DNA of 64,000 bases from contig OY986438.1 of NCBI GenBank assembly GCA_963920525.1, positions 125,432,920-125,496,919 on the forward strand, in the 5' to 3' direction. Origin of the DNA: Dichetophora obliterata. Lineage: Eukaryota > Arthropoda > Insecta > Diptera > Sciomyzidae. The notes beneath the pieces were generated by a model that saw only the letters and a program-made list of their open reading frames with translations, was not told the DNA's origin and made no database searches. Below are positions 22,112-34,655 of the stretch, in pieces (position 1 is the stretch's first letter; each line of letters opens with the position of its first letter). The position numbers and the translations under genes are program-made.

Positions 22112-25100
22112 GGACGCCGGCACTGAGCAAACTTCGAAACGCCTCAAAATACGAGACAAAAAATCTGGTACTTGGTTTTTAATAGATACTGGTGCAGACG
22201 TTTCGGTTCTGCCAAAAATAAATACCAATAGTATCAACATAAGCACAAACAAATTATTTGCAGCGAACGGTTCCTACATCGACACTTTTGGTACTAAAAA
22301 CATGACACTCGACCTCGGACTCCGTCGTGAGTTTCCTTGGGTGTTCATTGTAGCAAATGTGTCTCTTCCAATTCTGGGCGCGGACTTCATCCACCACTAC
22401 GGGCTGGTTGTTAGCCTTAAACAAAAAAGGATTGAGGATCCCTCTACGCACATACACGCTCTTTTACATCCAGGCTACTATAATCAACCACCTGTTTATT
22501 CTGTCGATAAAACATGTTCGTATGCCAATCTTTTACAGGAGTTTACATCACTAACTACAGCATCGAACCGCAACATTGCTGAGCACTCTGTGCAACACCA
22601 CGTCATCACGAGGGGGCATCCAGTGGCTGAACGCGCACGCAGGCTTGCAGGCGAAAAGCTGCAAGCGGCTCGTGACGAATTTAAATTTATGATGCAACAA
22701 GGTATTTGTCAGCAATCAAATAGCGAATGGGCTTCACCGCTTCACATGGTGGCGAAAAGTTCTGGTGGCTGGAGACCTTGCGGTGACTACCGTCGTCTCA
22801 ACGCTATCACAGTGCCTGACAGGTACCCAATTCCGCACTTACACGATTTTACGCACCGACTATCAGGATGCACAGTGTTCACAACGCTGGACTTGGAGCG
22901 CGCCTACCACCAAATACCTTTGGCACCTGAGGATCGACCGAAGACGGCTGTCATTACACCTTTCGGCCTTTTTGAATTTAATGTGATGACTTTCGGCTTG
23001 TGCAACGCCGCACAAAGCATGCAACGTTTTATGGACATGGTTCTGCAAGGATTTAATTTTTGTCATTGCTACATAGATGACATTCTCATTGCTTCGCGAG
23101 ATGAGAACGAACATCAGCAGCACCTACGCATGGTGCTCGAAAAACTTCACAAATTTGGACTTGTGCTCAACGTCGCCAAATGCGTTTTTGGTCAGCTAGA
23201 GGTTCGATATCTTGGGTACACTATTAGCCAAAATGGTATACGGCCGCCATATGATCGTATCCAGGCCATCAGAGACTATCCCAAACCAGAAACCGTCGAT
23301 AAGTTGCGAAAATTCCTTGGTACTTGGAATTTTTACCGACCCTGTATACCCAATGCTGCGCAAGTTCAGGCTCCACTTATTGAGCTTACTTTGGGAGCGA
23401 AAAAGAGAGACAAGAGGCCAGTGCAATGGACCGAAGTTACGGACACGGCGTTCGAGAGGTGCAAAAGTATGCTGGAGAGATCTGTACAACTGGCTCACCC
23501 TAGAGCTGATCTGCCTCTAGTATTGCGCTGCGATGCGTCAGATACTGCTATCGGAGCTGCGCTAGACCAACAATCTGACGATGGACCACAGCCTTTGGGG
23601 TTCTTCTCACAAAAACTCAACGACCATGAAAAGAAATATAAAGTCTACGATAGAGAGCTTTTGGCTATTTATCGAGCGGTTCGTCACTTTAAACATCTCA
23701 TCGACGGTCGTGAGCTTGTCATCATGACAGATCATAAGCCTCTCATTTATGCGTTTGCACAGAAATCAGACCATGCATGTGCAAGAGTAGCACGGCAGCT
23801 TGAGGAGATTGGTCAATACTCTACTCATATCCGTCATATTTCCGGCGAGGAAAATGTGGTGGCCGACGCTCTCTCTAGAGTTCATGTAATCGATATTCCC
23901 GTCATCGTTGGCACGCAAGAGTTAGGGGAGGCACAGCAAAAAGACGACGAACTTCAACAACTTGTAACAAACCCGAGTAGTACATCACTTCAGTTACGCA
24001 GTTTGCGAGTCGATGGAACAGATGCTCTGGTGTATTGCGACATTTCTGGTCCTGCCATTCGACCATATGCACCCAAATCACTTCGAAGGCGCATTTTCGA
24101 CAATGTTCACAACTTGGCCCATCCGAGTGGTAGAGCAACCAGGCGTTTAGTAAGCAAAAGTTTCGTTTGGCCGAGCATGAATCGAGATGTTACCAGTTGG
24201 GCGCGCTCTTGCCTAGCGTGTCAACAAAGCAAAGTTAGTCGTCATGTTAAAAACACTCCGCAACACATCTTGATGCCAGGCGCACGTTTTCGACATGTAC
24301 ACATCGACATCATCGTTATGCAACAATGCAATGGCTATAAATATGCGCTCACTATCATCGACCGTTTCACGCGGTGGCCAGAAGCAGTGCCACTGAAGGA
24401 CATCTCTGCTAACACCATAGTTGACAACTTTTACACTTGCTGGGTGGCACGCTTTGGAGCACCAGCTACAATAACATCTGACAGAGGTTCTCAATTCGAG
24501 TCGCAGCTTTTTGATGCACTTTCGAAACTCATCGGCAGCAACAGAATACGCACTACAGCTTATCATCCTGCAGGAAACGGGATGGTTGAACGATGGCATC
24601 GGTCCTTGAAGGCAGCCATCAAGTGTCATGATTCACCAAACTGGGTTGACGTTCTGCCTACAGTTTTGTTTGGTCTACGGGTGAGTCACAAAGAAGATAT
24701 TAATGCCTCCGCAGCAGAGCTCGTTTATGGAACCACACTCCGTATACCAGGTGAGTTCTTTATCGACGAAGAGATTTCACCAGAGCCTAAATACTTTTTG
24801 GAGAAATTACGTGAGCATATGCGTCAAGTTCGATCAGCACCTACGGCGCACCATAATAAGCGCAAAGCTTTTGCCCATAAAACGCTCCACAGCTGTTCGC
24901 ATGTTTTCGTTCGAGTAGATGCTGTTAAAAAACCAGGCGAACGACCTTATGATGGACCATATGAAGTCATTGAGCGCATCTCAGACTATGTCTTCAAAGT
25001 CAACGTTGATGGAGCACCAACAACTATTACGACAGAACGTTTAAAACCGGCATTTTTCGAGTGTAGTGACACACTTCCACCTGTGAATAATTCAAATCCA

Positions 25101-25190
25101 TCATCATCACAAGCATTGACTGCGGCGCCTGCAGCTCCACTAAGGACATATCAAAAGACGAGAAGGGTACATTTCGCAACTCAACCGTAG
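22107..25190 (+). CDS. Gypsy pol polyprotein (protease, RT, RNase H, integrase)
   Basis: Open from 22107; the first ATG is at 22302, inside the protease, so translation probably depends on recoding from gag. Protease: [12 protein letters not shown]. Reverse transcriptase: [15 protein letters not shown] and the catalytic YIDDIL near 23070. RNase [28 protein letters not shown]. Integrase: an H-H-C-C zinc-binding region near 24110-24230, then catalytic Asp (HIDIIV), Asp (TSDRG) and Glu (GMVERWH) with D-X35-E spacing. It ends with a GPY/F module ([10 protein letters not shown]). The frame runs unbroken to TAG at 25188-25190. No chromodomain was seen. Confidence 0.96.
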   Translation, partial: TKDAGTEQTSKRLKIRDKKSGTWFLIDTGADVSVLPKINTNSINISTNKLFAANGSYIDTFGTKNMTLDLGLRREFPWVFIVANVSLPILGADFIHHYGLVVSLKQKRIEDPSTHIHALLHPGYYNQPPVYSVDKTCSYANLLQEFTSLTTASNRNIAEHSVQHHVITRGHPVAERARRLAGEKLQAARDEFKFMMQQGICQQSNSEWASPLHMVAKSSGGWRPCGDYRRLNAITVPDRYPIPHLHDFTHRLSGCTVFTTLDLERAYHQIPLAPEDRPKTAVITPFGLFEFNVMTFGLCNAAQSMQRFMDMVLQGFNFCHCYIDDILIASRDENEHQQHLRMVLEKLHKFGLVLNVAKCVFGQLEVRYLGYTISQNGIRPPYDRIQAIRDYPKPETVDKLRKFLGTWNFYRPCIPNAAQVQAPLIELTLGAKKRDKRPVQWTEVTDTAFERCKSMLERSVQLAHPRADLPLVLRCDASDTAIGAALDQQSDDGPQPLGFFSQKLNDHEKKYKVYDRELLAIYRAVRHFKHLIDGRELVIMTDHKPLIYAFAQKSDHACARVARQLEEIGQYSTHIRHISGEENVVADALSRVHVIDIPVIVGTQELGEAQQKDDELQQLVTNPSSTSLQLRSLRVDGTDALVYCDISGPAIRPYAPKSLRRRIFDNVHNLAHPSGRATRRLVSKSFVWPSMNRDVTSWARSCLACQQSKVSRHVKNTPQHILMPGARFRHVHIDIIVMQQCNGYKYALTIIDRFTRWPEAVPLKDISANTIVDNFYTCWVARFGAPATITSDRGSQFESQLFDALSKLIGSNRIRTTAYHPAGNGMVERWHRSLKAAIKCHDSPNWVDVLPTVLFGLRVSHKEDINASAAELVYGTTLRIPGEFFIDEEISPEPKYFLEKLREHMRQVRSAPTAHHNKRKAFAHKTLHSCSHVFVRVDAVKKPGERPYDGPYEVIERISDYVFKVNVDGAPTTITTERLKPAFFECSDTLPPVNNSNPSSSQALTAAPAAPLRTYQKTRRVHFATQP

Positions 25191-25198
25191 CTTCGTCG

Positions 25199-25213
25199 CT
25201 CGGAGGGGAGTAC
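25199..25213 (+). other. Gypsy polypurine tract
   Basis: CTCGGAGGGGAGTAC sits immediately before the 3' LTR, the expected place for plus-strand DNA priming. Confidence 0.75.
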
Positions 25214-25505
25214 TGTGGCAACTTGACGTGACTTGCAACGCCACCTAGTTGCTATAAAATTATAATCGACTGCGTTTTGTCAACCACCACCAACTTAACT
25301 TCTTCTATTCTCTTTTTATTATTCTTTCGCTTGATATATTTGAATTCAGCTTAACGTAACTTCTAAGAAAATCTTTTGTCTTCGAAAAGCATTCTTTTGT
25401 ATTTTTTATTGTTTAAGTTTATTTGAGTTAAATAAATCTTTTAATTTAATTTCATTGATACGTCGAACGATATTTTATTGTTAGCTCGAAAACCCAAACG
25501 CTACA
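25214..25505 (+). repeat. Gypsy 3' LTR
   Basis: 292 bp, apparently identical to the 5' LTR. Followed by TAAG, the second copy of the target duplication. Confidence 0.95.
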
Positions 25506-25514
25506 TAAGTAATA

Positions 25515-26800
25515 CAGGGTCCGCCATCTAACGTTTTTTTTTTTCAACTAGTGCTTATTTCGTGAATGGTAACACTTAGCTCATGTCTGATTTGACAGAT
25601 AATTAGTTTTATCCTTCCGCTGAACGAATATGGTTGTGTATATGCTTAAATAACGCTGGAAAATATTGCGACATTACTTTGAAAATCGTGGTAATGTTGC
25701 AGAATGTGTGCGAAAATTGCGTACGGATTTTGGAAGAAGAGAACCACCGTCAGCTCCGTATGTTCGTTATCTTGTGAAAAAAGTGAAAGAAACTGGCATC
25801 CTCATCGATAAACCAAAGCGTGAAAAGCCAAAAGCAGTGCGTACACCCGAGAATATTGCTGCTGTGGCAGAAAGTGTGCGTGAAGCTCCATCAACATCAA
25901 TTCACCGCCGTTCTCAACAATTGAACATTTCGGAGACATCATTGAGATGAATATTGCATAAAGACCTTGGTATGACGCCATACAAAGTCCAATTGGTTCA
26001 GGAGTTGAAGCCAGGAAGGAGTTGGGCCTGCGATCGACTTACAGAAGATGCCGATTTTGCCAAAAAAATCATCTTTTCAGATGAAGCTCATTTTGATCTT
26101 GGCGGGTATGTAAACAAGCAACATTATCGCATTTGGGGCACAGAAAACCCGCACGCATACATTGAAAAGCCACTGCACCCAAAACGAGTCAATGTTTGGT
26201 GCGGATTTTGGTCCAGAGGCATAATTGGGCCATTTTTCTTCGAAAATGAGCAAGGAGTGGCCGTTACAGTCAATGGTGATCGTTATCGGGCTATGTTGAA
26301 CGAATTTTTGTTCACAAAAATTGAAGATGAGGATATTGGCAACATTTGGTTTCAACAGGACGGCGCTACGTGCCGTTTTGAATTGACGGCGCTACGTGCC
26401 GATGTTTTGCGCCCTGTTTTTGAAAATCGCATTATCAGCCGCAGAGCTGATGTCGTTTGGCCACCTCGGAGATGCGATTTGACACCGTTGGACTATTATT
26501 TGTGGGGTGCCCTCAAAGATAAGTGTTACGCCGACAAGCCAGAGACAATTGACGCTTTAAAGGATAATATTCTTGAAGCCATTGGTGAAATACAGCTGCA
26601 CACAATCGATAATGTGCTTAAAAATTGGACCGATCGTGTAGGCTACTGCATGGCCAGCCGAGAAAGCCATTTGAATGAAATTATTTTTCATTATTAACCG
26701 GAAGGATATTAATTTGAAATAAAAAAAGAAATTTGAGAAAATATTTAGCAGTTTTTTTATAGAATTTAAAAAAAAAGAAAAGTTATTTGGCGGAACCTTT
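25515..26800 (+). mobile_element. D-X41-D mariner-type (rosa-like) element, copy A
   Basis: Starts CAGGGTCCGCCATCTAACG after TA (25513-25514) and ends near CGGAACCTTT, an imperfect inverse of the start. It encodes one decayed transposase in plus orientation. It lies only 9 bp from the Gypsy element. A second copy of the same family is at 55899-57195. Confidence 0.8.
25630..26697 (+). pseudogene. D-X41-D transposase, copy A, disabled
   Basis: Helix-turn-helix N-terminus (RHYFENRGNVAECVRK) followed by the catalytic domain: IIFSDEAHFDLGG, WFQQDGATC and CDLTPLDYYLWG. By comparison with copy B there is a TAA where the sister reads Gln near 25650 and a TGA for Arg at about 25948. About 15 codons around LKP|RSW (about 26010) are missing or replaced, and the segment after DGATC is garbled. 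In the sister the second and third catalytic Asp are 41 residues apart. The product would not be active. Confidence 0.88.
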
Positions 26801-28772
26801 ACAAGTACTACGGGAGCCACATTCGTACGCGTTAAAACTTACTCATAAAATTCTACGATATATAAAGACTTAAAATTAAAATTGACAGATACGATTTTAA
26901 ACACCAAAATATTTGTAATTACTCTAGACACCAAACTGCATCCTTAGAAAATTTTGAAAAAACTGCAATTTTATTTTCACGTCCTTTTTGGTGAATTTTT
27001 TACAAATACACATTTTTGTTTTTCAATAAGCGTTAAAAAGCTGAAACGACTTTTTAATTGCCCTCAATGAATTTACCCTTATGATGTACGAAAGTGTCCT
27101 CCCTGCTGTATGAAAGTAACCCACATGTGGGGTGCGTACGTGCAAATATCTTATCAAAGAAAAATCGCTATAACTCTTTAACCTTTTAACATAATATGTT
27201 CAGATTTTTTTGTAAATAACAGTGATATATTTATTACTATCTTGTCCATAAACCGTCCTAGAAGATCTTTTGAGTTGCTCCACATGAACTTTTGTAGAAC
27301 TAATTATTTGCAAAATGAACCTCTTAGAAGCGCTTGCGGTGATTTTAATTTGTATCTGATGTTATATCCTTAAGTGAATCCATGGACTTAATCAAACATA
27401 AAATTATAGAATACCTGCAGTACCGTCGTTGATTATGTAAAGTTCTTTCAAACATATATCTGATGCATCTGGTGATTTGTAAACACATTAATATAACAAT
27501 CTAAATGGATAAATGGACCTAAGCGTAAAATGGAAAATTTTGGTGGATAAACATATAAGTAATCTGAATGGAACTAAACCTGGGATCTTCAGTTGCCTCA
27601 TATCTTCATGATGATTGTAACTACACTTGACGACGGTACCGTGGTGTCTTGGTGTCTTTTTACCTCTTGAAACACTACGTTAGATCGATTTGTAATATAT
27701 TAATATGAGTGGCCGATAAGAACTAGTTTGTCTTGGTGCCTGCGTTCGCAACTGGTTTTCTTTATTTTATGAAAATTAGATTGGTGAAGTTGACCTAGTT
27801 TGTCGAGTAACCACCCTGTCAAGCCAGGATTTCACCGGCTTCAGGGAGACAAAACGATATATATTATATATATACCTATTAGAGTGGTGTTTTATTGGGT
27901 ATGAGACCTTGTTTGTCACACGACTCCGCCGTATACAAAAATTGTTGCTAACTTGACCTTGTTTGTCTTGAATACGCAACCCTGCTATGCTGTCTGATTT
28001 TATCGATTTTGACTTAACTTTTTTTCTATTATTTTTTATACTCTAATAAAATTATATACTTTAAGCAATTTACTAAAACTTTTTAGTTTGTTAAAAATAC
28101 ATTATTTCATTCAAAATCATACTTTATATTTTTGAATTGTATTAAATATCTTATTTTATAATTTTAAATTTGCTATAAAACCTGTTAAGGTTTAGCAATC
28201 AAGTAAATAAATAAATAAATAAATAAATAAACAAGCTAATTCAGTCAGTTCGTTATAAAGTAAAGAACGGAAATATAAAAAATGTACGAAGGGTAACCAC
28301 TTAAATACTATATTAGTAGGTTTTTTCATAATTTTGAGCAGACGTAAACAGAAAAAAATTACATTTAATTTTATCCCAAGCAATTCAGGGCCTTGTAACT
28401 TAATTGCTAAAGTTTGGTAACTTGCAAATAGAACAGTATTTATTTGTCATTTAGTGCTGATTTTTATAAATAAATCAGTTTATTCTACTGTAGCTAGATC
28501 TCGTCATGCAAATACCATAATCATTTAAGATGCAGTCTTAGTCCTCACGTTCAAGGAAAAATTGCTAACATAAAAAAACGCACCATTCTACTTATGTTTC
28601 TAAAATTGAATCATACATCAACTCGTAACTGTTGCCACAACCTACATCATCACCATCACCATCACACATTTTCGCCACCACAAAATAAAAACCAAACGTA
28701 AATAAAACTCTATCCAACACACAAATCGAGAATACAAACACCAACAGCTACAACAAGTTAACGTTTACTTAC
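26801..28772. other. Intron sequence without a recognised gene
   Basis: AT-rich. The only notable feature is an (AAAT)n microsatellite at about 28203-28231. No transposon ends were recognised. Confidence 0.45.
28203..28231. repeat. (AAAT)n microsatellite
   Basis: Seven uninterrupted TAAA/AAAT units. Confidence 0.9.
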
Positions 28773-29195
28773 GCGCGACATCAATATTCCGAGGCACATA
28801 ACCAGCGAGATTACTAGTTTATCCTTCTCGAAGAGCGATCGACATACATTCTGATAAATCGATCTCGTAAAATAATCATTCAAATGGGCCAAACGTTCGG
28901 TCAGCACCTTGGATTTGGGTGCCTTCAATATTGCGTTCACAAACAGATTGAGAAACCATGCCAACGAATACTGATACATTGGATCGATGTTGGCCAACTC
29001 GGTAATGCAAAAGAACAGTATAGCTGAGTGTTTAGACACGGGTATGTATTGTTGACGTGCAGCATCAATTTCCGTTTCCGTTGCCACAGCAATAACTTGC
29101 TTCTCTTGAATTTCTTCCGAAAGAATTTTACTTGATGATAGGATGTTGATGGCATTTTCATCTTCCAGCACATTACCTTCCGATGTTGAAAGTAC
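28773..29195 (-). CDS. Dynein heavy chain exon, AAA5-AAA6 region
   Basis: 423 nt, 141 codons, the second longest exon here. Acceptor CTCTTTAG, donor GTAAGT at 28767-28772. It begins VLSTSEGNVLEDENAINILS and includes ILFFCITELANIDPMYQYSL and NVCRSLFEKDKLVISLVM. The order S-S-K-x-L-S-x-E-I and P-M-Y-Q-Y-S-L is very close to DNAH7/DNAH12 proteins and supports that assignment. Confidence 0.96.
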
Positions 29196-29218
29196 CTAAA
29201 GAGGAAAGGTTGAAATGA

Positions 29219-29239
29219 GTGTGTGTGTGTGTGTGTGTT
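29219..29239. repeat. (GT)n microsatellite
   Basis: About ten GT units, 24 bp from the exon acceptor on the intron side. Confidence 0.85.
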
Positions 29240-32109
29240 AGTTTGTGGGTTTGTTAGTGAAAGCTGCGACTATGTATGTATAATAAGGTAGAAGCGCGTA
29301 ATTGATTGAGAAGTTGGTTTATGAACTCAGCAAGAATCTATTAACATTGGCTGTGATTGTTGTTGTAAAGGAAAGTCATTAAGTTTGCTCGAGATTAAGG
29401 TTAAAGCATGTAGAGGATGCTTGTAGTTTAATATGAAGAGGCACATAAGAACAAATGTTGTTGATTAGCATTTTTCAGATGCTAATCCAAAGTCAGGCAG
29501 GTGTTAAGAGCTCAAATTTTCTAGTTTTTGCAAAGCATGGGATTTTGAGCGTGATTGATTTCATAGCTTTTAAGTTTTGGGTCAAAAATTTAATTGGTTT
29601 ACATATGCACATTATTAATAGCAGAGTTAAAGATATTTAAGTCAGAACGTTAATGTTATTCTTCGAAAATTCTAAAGAATACAGGTTCTTTCTCGGTGAG
29701 TCCATGTCAAAGCGAACACGTTTCCAACATCACTATTTTTGAAAATTTTTAAACTCTCTGGGTGAATAGTTCTGCTGAAAAGTTTTATATCTGCTTTTTT
29801 TTTATTTAAGGGCAGGTTCTCATCTAGAGGTCCAAAAACACGGTGATGTTCTTGATTTTTTTGTACATAGAAAGAAGTAAATGAACACCTTGAGTATCTT
29901 GGCAGTTATTTAATATTTTTTATGAAATAGGTATATATTATATTAAATTGAACTTAAACCTACAATATAAATAAATAGTTGAAAATTACAAAAATGGCGG
30001 ATATGTAAATTTATAGGAGTTTTTTGCACATTTTTCACTCTATGGCCCTACCAACAATTGCTGTTTTTAATGAATTTTTTAAAAAATGCCTATAAAGGAT
30101 TTCCTATTTTTATACCGAAAATTCCGTATTAACATAAAATATTGTAAATTGTATTAACATAAAATAACACAAATTAATCTTCAAAATTATATCAGTAATT
30201 ATTCAAATAAATGTGTTAGTATTCAAGTAAAGCCAACAATTTATAAAATCAAACATTTTTTACTTATTAATATTTTTTATATTTTTAAAAACTTTAAAGA
30301 CTCTGCATTGCAGTGCTGTGGATATTACTCTCACATCAATTCTTCTTTTTCCTTTTTAAATAAATGAGTAGTGCGTCAAAGTACCGTGTATTATTTTTGC
30401 TTTATTAAAGAGTTTTTGGAGAACTTGAACTTATTGGCAGAACTGATTTTGATGATAAAAATTCAGATTCAATATTTTTTATGCTTTTCGAAACCCAATT
30501 AAAAATATTTTAGGGGTGTTTATAGGCTCTTCAACATTTTGCAGACAAGCTTTTGCGGCAAGTTATTTAATTGTGCCTCCGACATCGTAAAATGGCCCAA
30601 TGCCAGTGCCATTCATCAAGGATATTAAAATCAATATTGTGTTTAAACAGATTTATAAATTTTTCTTTTCGTTTTTATATTGAGCTCCTTCCAATAAGTA
30701 AACTATTTCAGTTAGCGTCAATAATCTATTTTTTAGAAATGGTTGAACGTCACGCTTAAGCTAATGCATTCCTATTGTATCGTGTTTTAAGCAATCGGAC
30801 AAACAAAATTTTATTGTGGCAATTGAAATTCGTGTAAAGGACTTGGGAATGAAGTTTGCTTAATCGATGAAAGCCCCTTTAACAAGCAGCTATCCATACA
30901 GTCACTCGTGACGACTATCCTGAAGTTCCATGCCATTACATGCCATTTCCAAAGTTTTTACAGGTATGGTCCAATGGGACAGGAGAATTGTAAAATCCAT
31001 GTTTATGCACGTTGGGTCCGTTCAATGATATCGATGTGTTAAAAGGACGTACAAAATACGGGGCGAATGGCATGCTCCTACCACTGAGGGTATGTGAATT
31101 ATCATATCAAGTGGTAGGTCCACCAAACTACAGGAAACTACAGAGTAGAGTTAAAAAATACAGTATGACCTCGCTCAAAGCAAAAATATTTGAAAATATG
31201 GAATTTTCGGCATAAGAATGGGAAATTTTTTGCAAGAATTTTGTAAAAATTTCGTTATGAACAGCAATCATTACAGGTCAAACATACAATTTTTGTGTAA
31301 GACTTTAAAATTTATGCATTACTACGACACAAGATTGAAAAGATAACAAATTTGTTGTGAAGAAAGACCATGAAAAATGTGACTGAAATTTGCTGGTTAA
31401 AAAACAATAAATTTTCCTAAAAATGCTACAAAAACATTAACCAACAATAAGACCCGTTCAAGGTGTTTAAAAAACATTTAATTCTTTTCTGTACGACTTA
31501 TGGTTTTAAAGATACAGCTATTTAAATACATGCACAATATGTATTTTTTATGTTTTTTTAATATTTTTGACAGTGTTTAAGTCTTAAAAAAACAATTTAT
31601 CGCAAAAACAAAAAACACCTTGTAAGTTCTTTTTTACCAACAAAGCTTTGGAAAACACAAAAAAATCGGAAACACAAAGGTCAGATTTTGCTCAAAATTT
31701 GTCGAATTGATATGGAATCGTCGTTATGTACTTTTTTGTTGTAGAACAAAAAAAAGTTGTTTAATGCAGAACTTAATAAAAAATTTTTAATTTTACTGCT
31801 CTTTTGAAATACGACGTATTGGCTCAGGAAAGTCAATGAAAACAATAGTATCGGTTTTTAGATTAATGTAATGCTTCTTTCATGTGAATATAAAACAGTG
31901 GTCAAAATAGTAGCGCATTTAACATGTTACCTTTTTCAATTTCGACAATTCTTTAAAAATTTTAGAAATTAATTAATTTTTTCGTTATCAAAAAGCCAGT
32001 TTGATTTCTACTAAAATAAAATATTAACATGTGAATTTTCGTTTAACAACCGTGCAACATAACTTTCCTAACTCATATCTCCTAGTTCTAAGAAAGTAAA
32101 GAAAATAAT
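29240..32109. other. Intron sequence without a recognised gene
   Basis: AT-rich with scattered short open frames of no recognisable content (for example 30571-30759 and 31012-31215). No transposon boundary was recognised. Confidence 0.4.
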
Positions 32110-33035
32110 TAAGTTTTTTCTAAATAACCTTGTTATTTATTATGTGGATTTTTATATGATTTAAATACAAATTCTTAATATTTGATAGTTTTAATCATAC
32201 TTGATTTTAAATACGAATTCTAGTTGTTTGATAGTTTAAAATCGTTTATTGAGCTTAAGGTCAAAGTTAGAACAATTAATTGTTCTAACGAAGCTTTCCA
32301 ATGAAACAACAACAACAACAACGTTTTTTCAATATGAAAAGGAAAAAATCACTAGCTGATTTTATTGCAATTTCGGCCGTGCTAAAGCTTCTGCTAAAGG
32401 CTTCATCAGAAAACTTTGTGGTGCCCGTGCAAGCGCGCACTAGCACACTGCTCCACAGAATAAATAACAAGGTCATTTAGAAAAAACCACAATCAAATGG
32501 AAGAGCACGACCAAACAGAAACAAGCTGAAAATATATCAGCAAAAATCTAAAAACAACTTCAGTAACCATGCTTTGTTAGTGGAAGACTTCTAGCAGACT
32601 GTTGGACTCCAAAATAATAACATAAGCATAAAGACTAAAGTAAAGCAAAAAATACAACAACAAATGTTAAAATATGAAATGGGAGAAAAACTGAGAAATT
32701 GACACTTAAAATCTCATCGCCACTGTGGTGCAGTGCGCTAGTGCGCGCTTGCACGGGTATCACAAAGTTTTCTGATGAAGCCTTTAGCAGGGCCGAAATT
32801 GCAATAAAATCAGCTAGTGATTTTTTCCTATTCATATTGAAAAAACGTTGTTGTTGTTGTTATTGTTGCTGCTGTTTCCTTTGAAAGATTCGTTAGAACA
32901 ATTAATTGTTCTAACTTTGACCTAAAGCTCAATAAACGATTTTAAACTATCAAACAACTCGAATTTGTATTAAAAATCAAGTATGATTTAAACTATCAAA
33001 CATTTAGAATTTTTATATAAATCATATAAAATCAA
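32110..33035. repeat. Large palindrome (foldback-like repeat)
   Basis: Left arm about 32110-32462 and right arm about 32722-33035 are inverted copies. Shared words include AGAACAATTAATTGTTCTAA (itself palindromic), GAAGCCTTTAGCA, GTGCAAGCGCGCACTAG and AAACTATCAAACAACT. The loop is about 260 bp. The outer arm word AATAACAAGGT(C/T)AT also occurs at 3545-3560 and again in the loop. No transposase is encoded. Confidence 0.65.
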
Positions 33036-33682
33036 ATAATTAAGTAAATTAACAAATTAATTAAAAAATATATTGCAAATGACAGTTTTTCTCAATGATA
33101 TTAGTTTTTTATTTGTTCTATGCTCGAAAAATAATACGTAAATTGAGAATTTTATGCATGAGTGCGTATCGTTAAGTTTCTTTTCGTGTTCAAGCATAGA
33201 ATACTATATTTTTTTTTCTCTGTGTTATTCTATTTCAACAAATTAAATTTTTATTAGAAGTTATTTTTAATAAAATCAAGAAATCGCCCTTGTTTTTCTT
33301 TTTATCAAGATAAACATTCAACATTTCACCTTTAAAAACTGAAGTTTTTTATACATTAACCACATCCACTCAATTTCTGTCATATACAAACAGATACAAA
33401 AGGATAAACCGACAGATAAAGGACGAGGGAAAAATGAAGAAATTTTAATAAATTCAACGTCGTCCTTTCACCGATTGTAATGTCAACAGATTTTCACATA
33501 AAATGAAAATGCCAATCAGAATTCGCATTGGGACAAACAAAGTCGTCCTTCGTCGTTGCCAAACCTCGCGCTGTCAAACAGCATTGAAATGTCGGCAGGA
33601 CGCTGATGACGTTCGTTCGCGTTTGTTCGCGTGTCGCCAATGTTAACGAATAATGTGAGCGCGCAAACATTATTTCACTTAC
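33036..33682. other. Intron sequence without a recognised gene
   Basis: AT-rich until about 33400, then less so up to the donor at 33677-33682. The open frame of the exon extends into it but has no family similarity beyond the donor. Confidence 0.4.
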
Positions 33683-33850
33683 CTCTAAAATTTGCGATTC
33701 TATTGTATACAAAGCATCACGATTTCTCGCCGATTCAATTATCAGCTGCTCCTTCTTTTCCTGCAAATCAGGACGTTCGTGTGCGACAACCGTGGCTAAC
33801 AATTGTTCACGTAAACCTTGTTCGGTTATCATGAAATTCAAAACAGTTAC
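33683..33850 (-). CDS. Dynein heavy chain exon, AAA5 buttress region
   Basis: 168 nt, 56 codons. Acceptor CTCTTAG, donor GTAAGT at 33677-33682. Begins VTVLNFMITEQGLREQLLAT and contains VVAHERPDLQEKKEQL and ILE. The ERPDLEE/K motif opens the coiled-coil buttress that braces the stalk in dynein motors. Confidence 0.95.
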
Positions 33851-34277
33851 CTAAGAGAGAAAAAAGACAAAGACTTTAAAAAAATTTTTAAAAATAGAAG
33901 AATAGAGGTAGATACGAAACCAAGCCATCAAAACTAAACCAGTCATAGACAATATGGTATGCATGTGAACTTTTGCTCAAATAATAAAAAATTTTATGGC
34001 GAAAAAGCAATAAAAGATAAAAATATAAATCCAGCAAAGTCCCAATACTGCATAAATAAATATTAAAAAAAATTGCAAATTTGCATAGTATTTCCTGATT
34101 TCACTACCAATCTCAAAGAAATATAATAAATAGTTGATCATATATTTGTAGTCATATAATTTATTTTATTTCATTTAATATTATTTCTCTTTTGCTTAAC
34201 CTTATTTTAATATTTAAGCAACTCTTAGACATTGGCTTCAATTAACCCTAGTATTTGTAAATAATACTTATACTTAC

Positions 34278-34450
34278 CATCACCATGATCTCTGGTGGAT
34301 AATGCGGATTACGCAGGCAAGTTGTTATATAGAGCCGAAAATTTGGGTTGTATTCTATCATTGTATCGCCACTCTTGATAAATAGGCCACCTTTAAATTT
34401 AATTACGTTCTTCTCGAGAATTGGCGTCAAGTTAGAATCCAAACGTTCGC
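34278..34450 (-). CDS. Dynein heavy chain exon, AAA5
   Basis: 173 nt (2 + 57 codons). Acceptor CTATAG, donor GTAAGT at 34272-34277. Contains ERLDSNLTPILEKN, GDTMIEYNPNFRLYITT and LRNPHYPPE. These are the canonical AAA5 motifs (G-D-x-x-I-x-Y, F-R-x-Y-I-T-T, N-P-H-Y). A 427-bp intron follows. Confidence 0.96.
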
Positions 34451-34655
34451 CTATAGTAAGCATATTTTAAATTGACACATAAAAAGTAAAAGAAATCATT
34501 ATCAATAAGTTTCATATAATTTAAGAGCAAATGGTTGCTTTCCTTGAAGTTTCAATATAAAACTAAAAATACTTAAATTGGACGGACAGTTGTTATCCTC
34601 GAAATAAACTATTTTACGGTAGTTTCTAAGAATTTTTGTAGGGACTTCCCTTATA

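Larger units (their letters stand above)
20779..25505 (+). mobile_element. Complete Gypsy-type LTR retrotransposon
   Basis: 4,727 bp bounded by two 292-bp LTRs that look identical on reading, with TGT..ACA ends and a 4-bp duplication TAAG (20775-20778 and 25506-25509). It contains a primer binding site, gag, protease, reverse transcriptase, RNase H, integrase and a polypurine tract, with no env. Base composition is clearly less AT-rich than the intron around it. Intact frames and matching LTRs point to very recent insertion. It is co-linear with + and so antisense to the dynein gene. Confidence 0.96.

Noticed and set aside
23196..24629. Minus-strand open frames across the Gypsy pol region
   Set aside because: They are shadows of the well-supported pol frame on the plus strand.
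20779..25505. Infectious Gypsy (errantivirus) with env
   Set aside because: Pol is followed within about 20 bp by the polypurine tract and LTR; there is no third ORF.
28203..28231. CRISPR-like regular array
   Set aside because: It is a simple tetranucleotide microsatellite; nothing in the window has repeat-spacer structure.
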